DNA from: Chionis minor
Lineage: Eukaryota; Chordata; Aves; Charadriiformes; Chionididae
Reading direction: 5' to 3'
DNA: 64,000 nucleotides
Assembly: GCA_013398295.1 (NCBI GenBank)
Contig: VZSF01003934.1
Coordinates: forward strand, 1,106,959 to 1,170,958
A program made the translations under genes and the position numbers. This document shows positions 23,693-36,000 of this stretch, piece by piece. Each line of letters starts with the position of its first letter. Positions within the stretch are counted from its first letter, which is position 1. Below the pieces are notes generated by a model. It searched no databases. It saw only the letters and a list, made by a program, of their open reading frames with translations, and was not told the DNA's origin.

Positions 23693-26185
23693 CCTGCATG
23701 ATAAAGGGTGGGGATAAGACCTCAGAGGCTAAATACAAACCCTTCAGCTGTCCCTCTATATAGCTTACACTGCTTAAGAACTACATTAAACCAGAATTGC
23801 ACGTGCTGCCATCAAGTAACAAAGGAACTACTGTGACGTGGATTTAGCCAGACTTTATTCTTTGTGACTGATACAATATCGATCATCTACCACGGAATAT
23901 ATTATAAATGAGAAAATAATATAATAGAAAATAAATTATGCTACAAAGTTACTCCCCCTCCTCCTAGAAGGACTCAAACTCAGGGAATCATGAAAAGGAA
24001 CTAGCAGTAAATTGTACATTAGCTTTCAGTTGAGAGAGACATTTTACAAGAGGTTTTTCGTAAAAATCAGAGAAAAAACACAGGGCCAGACTTTCATCAG
24101 CACTTGGGATTACTGAATTTACAGCTGTAAATTCTGATTTGAATTGTAATTTTGATCCCTCAGCTTTGCAAATTTACACATCACAGAAGTGTACTGTCAT
24201 GCAGAGTTAAGGATATATTCTTTATGAAAGAAATGCATACTACATGAGCTCACAGCATTTTTTGTAATTTGGAGTTTGTCCTCCCTTCCAGTTTCTGAAC
24301 ACTTATATAATAACTATTCCAGGCACAGGGTTCTTTTACTATATTCATAATTTAGCAGCCACTACGTATTGAATCACATGTTTCTCCCTTCCTTCATGGT
24401 TCTAGTGATTATCACCAGTTATGAACTTGAAGTTTATCATAATATTTTTCCTGAGCTGACATACATATTGTGAACCCTTGCTGAAGTTCCTTCTCATTCT
24501 ATCAAGAAACACTGATAAATTTACATTAGCCAGTCGACTGAATATTACACGAAGATTTCTGGCTCTGAAGAGGCAACTACAATGTGAATTGAAAAATCCA
24601 TTCATTCATTCACTCCTTCCCAGCAGCATTCCTTGGCCTGGAGCCAGATACCATTTGACGTCACGGCTCTAACCAGGAACATAATGTGCTGGCACTGGGA
24701 CAAAAGTTTTACTATGGAAAAAACCAGCAACAAGTAGAAACTTATCACAGTAGCTGGGGAGAGTGAGTTAAGAGAAGAAGATTGGGGGCAAATCAGCAGA
24801 AAATTAAATTAACTATGACAGGCCTAATATTTTGCTTTTGTTTTTCTTCACAGCACCTTCTTAAGTTAATTCTCAAAAGTACTAATCTTACTAACACAAA
24901 TAGCACACACAGCGAAAAGATGTCCATAAGATAAATGCTTATTACTTCCCATTCTAATTTTTGTAGCACTTGCTGAAGTATTACAAAAGGTCCATTCTTT
25001 CATGTTTTTCACTTTAGGTGATTTGAAACAAAGTAATCCAGAGATTTTTTTGGCCTGCAATAGCTAGTTTTGTATAAAAAAAAAAAAAATCACAGTTCTG
25101 TTTATTTGAGTTAAATATTAAACAGGTCTTTAAGTAGAGTCTGAAAAAGTTTGCAGTGTTAATACACAAAATCCAGAAAGCAGTTTAAGGACAGGAAAAC
25201 AATCTTTCCCATCTCTTCGTAGCCACAGTTAAGGTGTTGGGGAAAAAAAGATGGTCAATGAGTTTCCAAAATACTGCTAAGCATGGAAAAAGATGAGAAA
25301 CAAAATATAGAAAAGACTAGGAAATATTTGTATGGCAACAACTGAAATTGGTGTTACTGGAAGGAATTTAGAATGCCCGACTGACAACCACCAAACCACA
25401 CCTGGTGGGGAACTGTAAAATTTTCCCAGTGTGGCACTCCTGGACCTTGAGGGTCTGCTGAGAGAGTTCAGACCTGAGTTCATGCTGGAGACTGAAAGAA
25501 GGTGCTCGCTCCACTTTGAAGTTCCTTTTTAAGAGCTGCAATCCCTGTGGGTGGTGCACTGGAGTGAGATGCCTGTCATTTCCAATTTCTGAATTGTAAT
25601 TGACAAGCAGCTTGATTTTTGGGACGTACCGTCACCCCTCTATAATTCAGATTTTAACTAAAAATGGGATCATTGTTGTTGACTTCCCTTACAAAGCACT
25701 TCAAGAGCTATTGCTAAAAATTCTATAGAAGAACTAAAATTACTATTAGTGCTTGTTGTAGTGCTAGATTGTTTTCATACGAGCTAAAGAGAAATTAGAC
25801 TGAGGCTTGACAGGCCTCACACATCTCACACATCACACTGAGTAATGGTCACATTAAAATTTCTGTCACTACTAGATTTAAACCTGTGACCTACAGATAA
25901 GACTCTGATTCAGACCCTGTCATGACATTGTCTTTTTCAAAAAGTCCAACAAAGACACCAGCAATCTGTGGTATGACTGAGGATCTGTGAGGCGGAGGAT
26001 GTCCCTCACACACAACACCTCCCATCGGCTTCGCCTTATTGATTCTAGGCAGAGAAATTTCAGGGGTAGGACTGGTTGAAGAGTAGGGAGCACAATCAGA
26101 GATCTGATGTACTATAAAAATATTTAGTGGGTACTAAAAACTTGCGAAACTAAACTGTACCAATAATCCAACTGGCCAATGGAGC
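23693..26185. other. Non-coding DNA
   Basis: AT-rich; includes a short A tract at about 25077-25089 with no adjoining cDNA-like sequence. A slightly GC-richer patch at 25340-25570 has no recognised identity. Confidence 0.5.
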
Positions 26186-26979
26186 TGTCCTGGTTTGAGG
26201 TAAAACAGAACCAATTTTCTTTCCAGTAATTTTACTTTTCAGTTAGGTCTCTTCTAACTAACTGCACGCTCTGAAATTAACAGCATATTCTTCAGTGTCT
26301 GCTTCCAGAGTGATAAGGCCTGAGGTTTATAGTTAACACCAAGGAATGGTACGCACAAAGGCTCTTGCTCACACTTACTGCTGTAACAACCCAGGTCCAC
26401 TAACCTTGTTATGTACCAAGTTGGAGGGTCGGAAGCAGAAAAGTGTAGAGGGTTCGCACCTGTGGGGAGGAGCGGACAGGACAGGTGATCCAAAACTGAC
26501 CAACAGGGTATTCCATCCCATCTGCCTCATGCTCAGGATAAAAGCTGAGGGATCAAAGGGGTCAGCTTTTTTTTTCAACAGCCAGTGTCCGAGGAGGACT
26601 CTGTCTGTTCATCTGCCTTTGATTCTGACGTGCGTGTTCTGGAATCCAGATACGTAATCCAGTTCACATCCGTCGCTGAGTCCACTCTGGGACTTTCCCA
26701 GTGCCTGCCACAGACGTGACTGTCACCCTGGGAGCTCAATACAGGTTTATATATATTGCATATATTTCGTTATTTTCTTATTAATATTATTACATTTTCT
26801 TTTTATTATCTTCTTATTAGTATTTCATTAAAGTAGCTTAGTTTCTTTTCAACTCCTGAGTCTCTCTCTCATTTTCTCTCCTCTCCTCTGAAGGGAGATG
26901 CTCTCCCTTCTCTGAAGGGGGGAGAGGTTAAAGAGAGCATCTGTTGTTCATTTTGGTGGCCAGCCCAGTGCAAACGACA
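26186..26979 (+). mobile_element. Solo LTR of an avian endogenous retrovirus
   Basis: The element starts TGTCCTGGTTTGAGGTAAAA and ends near GGTGGCCAGCCCAGTGCAAA followed by CGACA, close to LTR ends I know from avian endogenous retroviruses, with TG and CA termini. Inside are a TATA-like GGATAAAAGC at 26536-26545 and a polyadenylation signal ATTAAA at 26827-26832, giving a plausible U3-R-U5 order on the + strand. An AT-rich stretch lies at 26750-26830. The last 80 bases carry an exact 10-bp inverted repeat. No gag, pol or env sequence flanks it, so it is a solo LTR. No convincing target-site duplication was found; ends could be off by several bases. About 794 bases long. Confidence 0.72.
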
Positions 26980-29757
26980 ACAGAAACCTGGCAGAATTTT
27001 CATCTAGAGGGAATTATCAGACCCTATTCCCCAGAGCTGTACGTTTTACATCATCACTGCATATGTTTTGCTTCCCTCAGAACACTGAATTCCATACATT
27101 ACAAAGACACTTTCCAATCACTCCTCTCCACCATTAATTCTATTTAACAAAATTTAGTTTTGTTTGCTTTCAACAACATAGTTTATATGTCCAGATCTAC
27201 TTTCTAAGTGTTTCTAAATTTATTGAGCAACTGATTTAAATATGCCTTCAGAGGGTTTATTGTGTAGAAGAATATTTGTGCAGATCAAAAGCAGGTATCC
27301 AATTCATCGAATTCACTGCTGTACAAGAGAATATTTAGAAATAGGACCCAAATGTGTTAAGTATGCATGATGTAGACCACTATTAATTTATAATGTGTTT
27401 TAACAAATTGCACAGTGAATATTTAAAAAATGCACTGAAGTATTCTTACAAGCTCTACCATTCTTCAGAATACAGACATTTCAAATTATATTGTTTCTAG
27501 TCCAAAACTTTGATACTCTGAAGTTCTTGGGCTCAGTATCCAAGTACTCAATTACTGTACATGGCATGTAGTGCTTAGTTTTTTGAACCCAAGCCTACAA
27601 TTTTTGTTCAGGGTACTAAATCAGACTTTGGGTCAACCCCATGCCCTGTACCTGGAGAACTTTGAGGATATCAACAATACAACGCAGGCTTGTACAGTTT
27701 GTTAGAAACTTGATGTGAAAATCATTCTGAAATTCTAAAACGTACCTTAGAAAAAAATAAAACTGTGTTGATTTTAAATGAGTGTTCCAGAATCTTCCAC
27801 AGAATCACACAGAAAGGATAATTAGCTGAGCACTCCCAAAGACTGCTGAGCTGCTAATGTGGAACTAGAGCCTTCATGAGAATTTTAATAGCACCAAAGT
27901 CTTAACTCCTCAATTCTTTTGAGAGTTCTAGTCACCGATACTCAAATCGTATCATTCCAGAACTATCTATAAATCTTGTGGCAGTCTAATGTGGAATTAA
28001 TTTTGGAAAACATAATTTTTATTTGGCAGTTATTTAAAATTTAATCCTCAAGAAAACCTTCTTCTGAAGATGTCCATCACCTTTCTGTTTGTTGGAGTTA
28101 TCGGGCTCTTCACAGAAAACGCTGAGTTTCAATTACATTGGAATTTGAGGCTGCTCAGAAAACACCACCAGACAGGTCTGTATTTCAGTGCCTCTTCAGG
28201 GACTATATTCCTGTTCAATTCAAAACAGGAAGGACATCTTGGGAAATGAGCTATGTACATCCTTCAGCAGTTTGAAGCTAAACTAGAATCATGCACAGTA
28301 CATTTTGCATACATTCCAGAAGCCAATTTCACCAATTTATTTTGGCCCACGTCATGACCATCAGACTCACAGCATTAGTAAGTGGAGTGTTCAAATCCCT
28401 GTTCAGCTGAATATACCCGGTCATTAGAGACATATGAAGTGGAAAAAGTTCACAAACATTGTGTTTTGTTGAAATCTGCAACTACTTAGGCTGAAATTAG
28501 ACAAATATGGACAATAGCATACCCACTCTGCATGGAAAAAACGCCCTGCCCAAAGTACAGATATCTGTTCCATGGGGAGTTTCAACTGGGCTGCCAGTGT
28601 CTAATAAATCTCTCATACATCTTCGTTTTTTCATTATCTCTGTAACCTGCTAATTAGCAGTAGCAATATAGGCATATTTAACTATGCCAACTGATAAAAT
28701 TGAGTACTGCTAAAATACTATCCTGTCTGGTCACAGGACAGTCTCTATGACATGAGCTATAAGCTACGCCTAGCCACATCTATAAGTGTATTAATGAAAG
28801 TGATTTTTTGTCAAGTCATATTATCACTGAGAAATTTATTCTGGCTTCAGAAACGTACGTCTGAGTTTAAAACCCACAAACCCACCTGGGCACTCTTTAT
28901 GTATCCAAGTTTTGGTATGTGTTAGAGTACCCTAGAGGCACTCTGGTGTTCTAGATTTGCACCTTCTCTAACCCGGCAAACAGATACCCACACCGTGGAT
29001 CACCCAGCAGGTTAACTCTTCCAGTTGCTCAACCGTCAAGCATCACAGTGCTTAGCACCTTTGGTGTTCTCCCCCTAGCTACCACAGAGCTGATCACATT
29101 GCCTGACGTGGAAAATATATTTCCTATCAATTTTATGTTATTTCAGAAAGACAAAATTAAAGGTAGTTGTGAAAGACAAGTTTCTAATCTCATAACATTT
29201 AAACCATAATTGTAACATTCTTTTTCCATCCTCTTTGTAAGTTCTTATTTACTGCTCTTAGTTTGAGCAATAAGGACTGTATTTTCAAAGTAGCCACAGA
29301 CTTATCTCTGAATCTGTAATAGATATTCTGCTAGCTTCACATCTCGTTAAGCCACTTCTATTTGACCAAAGCTTCATTACTGAGCAATTATGATTGTTTG
29401 GGCAATAGGAACTGTCTTCAGTCTTACATACATGTACTTCTGCCATACCTGGCTTTACATTGATATGAGGTGCTTCACAGGAGTGAAAAAATAAAATACT
29501 TCACAAAACTTGCTCAATTCAACATTTTCCACAATTCTCTGGACTTTGAAGCTCTAATGCAAAATTCTGACCTCACCTCAGCTGGATTTTGCCTGAGAAC
29601 CATCTGGATTTTCTCTTCTCCCTAAAAAACTGCTCTACTGCAAAAACAATTGGTTGGATGCTGCTTGTGAAATCATTAATTTGACAAGTCCTATGATATT
29701 TTGAATAACTTATTTAATGGATTTTCTCCTCTTCATTATTTACTTGGGATCAATGGT

Positions 29758-30024
29758 TTATGTGCAGAATGTGAAACCTAAACACAAACAAGCCCCAATC
29801 ATCTTATTGTCCAAACACACATTTTTTGGTTTTGGGCGTACACAGCCCCACCTATTGTAACCAATGATATAGTGCCAGATTTTCAAGCCATTAGGTGGGT
29901 CACGCATCCCATGGCACTGTTCATCTGGATAACACATGTAAGACAAATATGATATGTACATATCCCAAAGAAGGAAGAGTGAAACCAAGATGCACAGTAA
30001 GATTATACAAAGGCTAAAAGCCAT
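29758..30024 (-). CDS. Candidate small membrane protein exon, unidentified
   Basis: On the minus strand an 88-codon frame runs from ATG at 30024 to a TAA ending at 29758. It starts MAFSLCIILLCILVSLFLLW, a hydrophobic stretch of about 18 residues that reads as a signal anchor or single membrane span, followed by a polar, Cys-containing part (CYPDEQCHGMRDPPNG at about residues 31-46). The open frame extends upstream to 30192 without a stop, 144 codons in all, the longest N-free frame in the window. A splice-acceptor-like TTTTTCCTATCCAG ends at 30048, 23 bases before this ATG, so it could be an internal exon with the start codon of a minus-strand gene. I do not recognise the protein. A frame of this length is near what chance allows in 64 kb. 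Confidence 0.2.
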   Translation of the reverse strand: MAFSLCIILLCILVSLFLLWDMYISYLSYMCYPDEQCHGMRDPPNGLKIWHYIIGYNRWGCVRPKPKNVCLDNKMIGACLCLGFTFCT

Positions 30025-33000
30025 CCTATTTAAATTACTACTTACGGCTGGATAGGAAAAAATATCTGAGAAAAATCCTGAGGTATCAACATTTAGCTGC
30101 ATTCCTGACTGGAACAAACTGAAGATCTTCCACATTTTTTTCCAAGAGGAGAACATGAGCACATAACCCATGTACAGGCAACCAAATTTCAAACAGCCAT
30201 TTCTTTAAGGCACTTCTCTGAGACGTGGGGGACAAAAGTTAAAGCGCCTGTTGTGAGTGACAGCACTAACCACTGGAGTTCTCCATTTTCTGAAATGGAA
30301 CGGTCTCTCACGTTCTCTTGCTTTGACTAGAAATTCCATTCTGGATCTCAGAAGTTTTTTGTAAAAAGTACGACATGTCCACAAGTGTTTTCTTTTATAA
30401 CAAAACAGCATTTTTCGACAGAGAACAGCACTTTTAGACAAAGATTGTTTTCCTAAAAAATTCTCAACTGGTACTCAATCGAGTGATTACAAGCTTAGCT
30501 ACATATTTCTATTTCATATAAGGAAAATAAAACCTTAAACCACAGATTTTTGTGATTCATTGAAATATACCATGGTGGAATGTATTTCATAGATCTGCAT
30601 GCTGCTTTGCTAAAAAATAGTCCAATTTTTTGTGAAGATACTGCCTTTTCCAGCACTTAGAAGTACGCTCTGGCAGGAGAGGTTTTGCACCTCATAAAAC
30701 AAGATGTTTTGTTATTTGAAAATGCTTTGCTGTAGCAAAAGTAAAGCCCCTTGTTCCATCTTAAAAGTTCCTTGTAAAAAAAACCCCAAAAGCTAAAATG
30801 ACCCTGAAACCAACTGTAAAGTAGTTGCCCTAAAATTTTATCTGATTTTGCTGACTGACAGCCATGCACAGTCATACAAAGACATTGCAAAAGGAATTTT
30901 GTTTGTTTGCTTTCCTTCTGGAGTTCTTGGCAGTTTTATTAGAACAAATGAATTACTGCTGTAAGGAAATAATTGTCAAAGTCTCCTAACCTGTAAAAGA
31001 GCTCAGTTTCATTTTCATCAAAATCAGCAGCAAACTGCCGTAAATGGGAGTACCTTATGGGGGCAAAGAATCAGTAATTTTGAATTTATTATCAAGATGA
31101 GAGCTGAAAATTCATACTACTGACCTGTGCACAATTAACTAGGTAGCTAAATGAGAAGTTAGCTGTCCTTACTCAATCCACTGACAACACAAAGTGGCAG
31201 TATCCTTGGAACATGCTTCAATGCACCTACCTCTAAATCACCACCCTTTTCTATTTACTGTACAGGTAGTACACCAGATTTAAACCTCTGTCAATGAAGT
31301 TCTATAAATTGATCAAAGCATAGTTTGTGGATAATAACATTTCTGTGCTATATCATCTGATTTTCAACTTGTCAATAAACTAATTCTTTGCATAACACCT
31401 GGACATAGGTGCTATGTCAATCAAATGTTCATGATATATAGGTGACAAAGAACGAATTCCTTTTTTATTTTGGGCAAGTGGCCAGCTAACACACAACAGT
31501 GGCATTTGCTTCTTCCTGTGGGCAGCTTCTTTGCTTAATGCAATCCACATGAGCCCAAATTTCTGTAGCAAAGTACACATTCAGTGGACCTAATTAAGCA
31601 TTGTTTCCTTCTTCACCCTTTCATTCTCTTCCTGTTGGAAAATAGAATTTTTCTTTTCTTGCTGTTATTCTTCAATAGCCCAATTCTTATTACATACTTA
31701 AATCAGAAGTAATACTACTGGAGTTGGTTCAGTTGCATAAGTGTAAAAACCCAGTAAGAAAAAGACACAATGAACCTCCCTTTTTTTTTCTATCCTGTCA
31801 GATGTGAACCAATATTGCTGTAAGTCACAACATTACAGCTGTTAGTATGGAATACGCAACAAGAAAAACCAGCAAATACTGCATAGCAGCTTAAGACAGT
31901 GAAGTCTTTAAATAAGATCTAACACGAACAGCCACCACCACCACACGATTTATTGATTATAACTCAGCGCAGGACAGGCCTCAGTGGCAACTGCTTTCTA
32001 CATCCAGCATTAGAAAGCAGCCCACGAGATATCTGCTACAGAGGTGAGAGTTTGCATCTCTGTCCCCATTAGCAAGAGGATCAACATCAGTTTTCCCAGT
32101 AATCTCCCCATGCGTAAAGCTTTGGAGAAAGAACTGGAATTGATCCAGCAAACATCTTGCAAAACATACTATACTATATACAAACCCCACAAAATGTAAA
32201 CCAGACACTTGTAGCTCTGCAATACCAGAGTTTTCCAGATGGCAGGTAGCAAAAATGATGTCTGTATACACATACCAGAAACTTTAAAACTATCATAGTT
32301 TTGGTTAATCCTGGGTTGTTTAATGTGCACTTCAAATTTCAAAGGGATAATAACCTGTGCTCCTGTGGAGTTAGTGTCTCAGTTGTTAGAGCCCTGCAAA
32401 TAATGCAACTAAAATAAACCTTGTAGCTGCATGCAAATGGCTACTCCCTCCCTTCATTTAAGTAACCATAAGTAGTTCAAAAGTGCATGTGGGCTGCCAC
32501 TATGCATTGTCTTTTACAGCCTCCTTAACACGTCCTGCCATTTAATTTCCTATGAAAGGTCTATTCCAATCTGCAAGAATGCAATCAAGATAACTCAAAA
32601 GGACTAGACCCTATGCCTCCAAAATTTAATATTAGGCCCTACCTTTAACCTTCACAGGGATTGAATCTAGCACATTTTACTACAGAATTGGCACAGGCTA
32701 AAAATGACCTCATGGTCAGTGACACAGTTCAGCACACAGTCAACAATTTATGAGACATGGTGGTTCTTGACTGCTCTGGGTGATGTGGCTACATCTTAAC
32801 TGTGACATACTTTGTATCTTTACAGCACCTGACTAAAAACAGATGCTACAGAAAGCTGTGAGAAATATTCATTATCAAACATTTAGGAATTTGATGTTTG
32901 TTGGATGAGAAATACTTACAAGAACTGTTTACAACCATTCAGTTTTATATTTCTGCCAGATTTTTGTTCTACGTACTTCTGGGTTTTACTGAGCTAGTGT

Positions 33001-36000
33001 TCATCATCCATAAAATATCAAACTCAGAGGAATCTGATTATAATTTTAACTGTTTGATCCTTTAGGTGGAGGAGAACAGATATATCTTTCCATCTTGTTT
33101 CTTATTTATTGAATACTATATTTAGCTGTGATGTTTAACAGCACTGTACAGTATCTTAATACATAATAGAAGAACATGGCAGATGAGGAAAAAATTAGGA
33201 TATGTAGTCCATGTTACATTTTAAATAGACAAATTATCTTTCAGAATTTTGACTAATTTTGCAAACCTGCTAGGCACACTATTAAGTCTGAGTATACAGA
33301 TCATACAGTCAAATATTTTGCTGAACCTGGTCTTGCACATGAAACTGAAATTAGTAGCAAATGAAAAGCTTTTGGAAGGAAACAACTTAAAACCAGAAAA
33401 CCCCAGTCTTTGCAATGTACTTCATATTTGACTTCTTCATATTTAGATTTTTAACTAACATGCCGAAGAATAGGAGCTAAATTTAAAATCCAAGTATTCG
33501 TATTTCTTCTGATTTTCCTATTTCATTTCAGATTTTAAAATTAAAGCTATCTTCAGTACATCAACTTTTTCCTGGCTCCTGATTAAACTACAAGGGTGCT
33601 AAACACAAATCACAGGGTACATGGAATCTGATCAATATCACTGGCGTGAGCATCTAGATAACAATGATTCTTTCTAAGACATCAGGACTGGACATTATTT
33701 TAAGGTCTTTTTACTTGTTTTACCATTTAGTTTCCAGCTGGATTCAGACTTTCAGTAGACCACACAAGACCTGCAAAGACATTCTACATAGTTATCCTGT
33801 CATTTTCAAAAGCATTAATACTTAGAAGCCTGAATCTTTAATTTCCAAACAACTTTCTGGTATGTTCACACACCACAAAGGGTACACACACCTCGAAGAC
33901 TATGCACTTGTGACAGAGCACTAGCAGCCCAACCAGAAAGGGCATTGCTGAATCACGGCAGAGGTGTGATGCAATCAGAAGTGGGGCAGGAAGGCAGGAC
34001 TTCCTGAGTTCCGCTATACCTGAGTTACATTATTTAGAGCTGCCAAATAACACATCTGCAGAAGCCTGCTACTCCGTGGTCCTGTGTCAGCCTGGCATCT
34101 CTACCACTTGTATCAGCATCTGGTACAGACACGTCTTTTAAACTTCTTAGTTAATAGCTTTTGAAAATGCTATCCCAAGCTAGAGATGTGCACAACTTAC
34201 TGCATGCAGTGGTGATAATTACACATGCACTCTGAGAACTTTTCCTACACTTGTGCATGTTAAAAATGTTTAGAAGTATCATAGTAAAATAGCCATTTAA
34301 CAAAGAAATAAAGTCCAACAACAAGCAATGCAGAATATATACTTCTAGATTAAACATACCTGTCTATATTGATGAAATTTCTACTCCTGTTACAATGCAA
34401 AGTTAAAAGAAGCCATCTTAATACAAGATCATTCAGACCTATCTGATCTAAATTATCCTGTTGGGAGCAGATACTCTACGGATAAAGGTGGTTTGTGTTT
34501 TTTTTAAGATCCTTAGTGACATATTAGTTTTGGTTGTCATGCAGACCTGCTCTCTGAGAGGTTACTGTGACCCATTCATATTGATCTACATGCAGATAGG
34601 AGTGAAATGTCGACATTTTGTAAGTGCTTTTATGTTTTCACAGACAATATTTTTCACAGGAACCAGAATAAATTGGTTTGGTTAAATTTCCTCCCATTTT
34701 ATCAGTTACAAAAGAGAGATTCGTTCCTGCTGGAAGGGCTTCCTTTATAAATACGAAGAGCTTGTGATTTAATCCTTTAGCAAGAGCCCCCAAAATTATT
34801 CATATGTGGTATGCTCGCTGCCTGATGCCACAGACATAGAAAGTAACTGATTTTTAAAGAACCTAAACACAAAAATGTAAGTTCAAAACGCATATAAAAC
34901 TGTTCCTTCATTATTCTGACTACACATACAGCCGGCACAACCGTGCTCACATTCCTATGGCAGGTACTTACTAATGTCCATACGTGCACATGACAGATAA
35001 TACAGTAACATTCACCATCCTAATGTGTTTGCAAATGAATGTCTCATGGACATTTTACATATGCATTCGGATGCCCAAAGTATCCACTCCAAAATGTATA
35101 CAATTTAAAAATAACAAAATAGCAAATTAAAATAACTTCGGAATATCACTTATCATTACTCGTATATAAAAACATACAATCTTTCAAGACATACAGGCTA
35201 ACCCTTCCATGCATTTTAGCATCGGAAAAAACCTCATTTGAAGATGCCTTCTTCAAGAATACAGCTACAAGCAGAGCTAGAAATAAAGACGTAAGTTTGT
35301 CACTATGAGATAATATCTAATAATGAAACTACTGAAGCATTGGAATAGAATGTCTGAGAATATTAGAAAATCTCCATCCATTTAGCTCTGTTTAGGTTCA
35401 TCTGAATGCTTTCACTCCCTGCTCCAACACATTTTGTGCCCTTAGTATTCTCCCCAACTCATTTCTCAGTGGTGCTCACATTACTGGGGGGAAAGGGATA
35501 CCCCCATAGGTATTATCATGGAAAATCAATGCTGTAAGGTGCTGAGCTGAGCATGGAAAATACATCTGGGAGAAATTAATGAGAGGCAAAAGAGTGGAAA
35601 TTCATTGATTAGCCCTACCTTTATCTCAAACTCATTGATAAATCCTGCACTCTGTTCCCAGCAGCTCTGGCAATATATTATCCTCCCTTCCACTTCCAAT
35701 ACATTCCGTAGAGCTCAGCTTAAGAATCTCAAGACAAATATTTAGCAGAAACATCCCTGTAGCTGATACCTAATTCTGCCTATCAAGATCAGTTCCAACC
35801 AAGCTTTAATACTATTCCTCTTTCATGAAATATAAAGCAAATGGTGGCTAGTCAGTTTGTATAAAATATATTGGAAAATTTACAAGCTGCAAGCTATGCC
35901 CCAACCCTACTTTGCATAGGATATGTGAAAAAGCAGAATGTGGGCAAGAGCCTGTCATAATTCTGCAATAAAAATGACATATGGATTATTTACAATCCTA

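Noticed and set aside
25077..25089. Poly-A tract as a processed pseudogene tail
   Set aside because: No cDNA-like or coding sequence lies upstream of it and no target-site duplication is visible.
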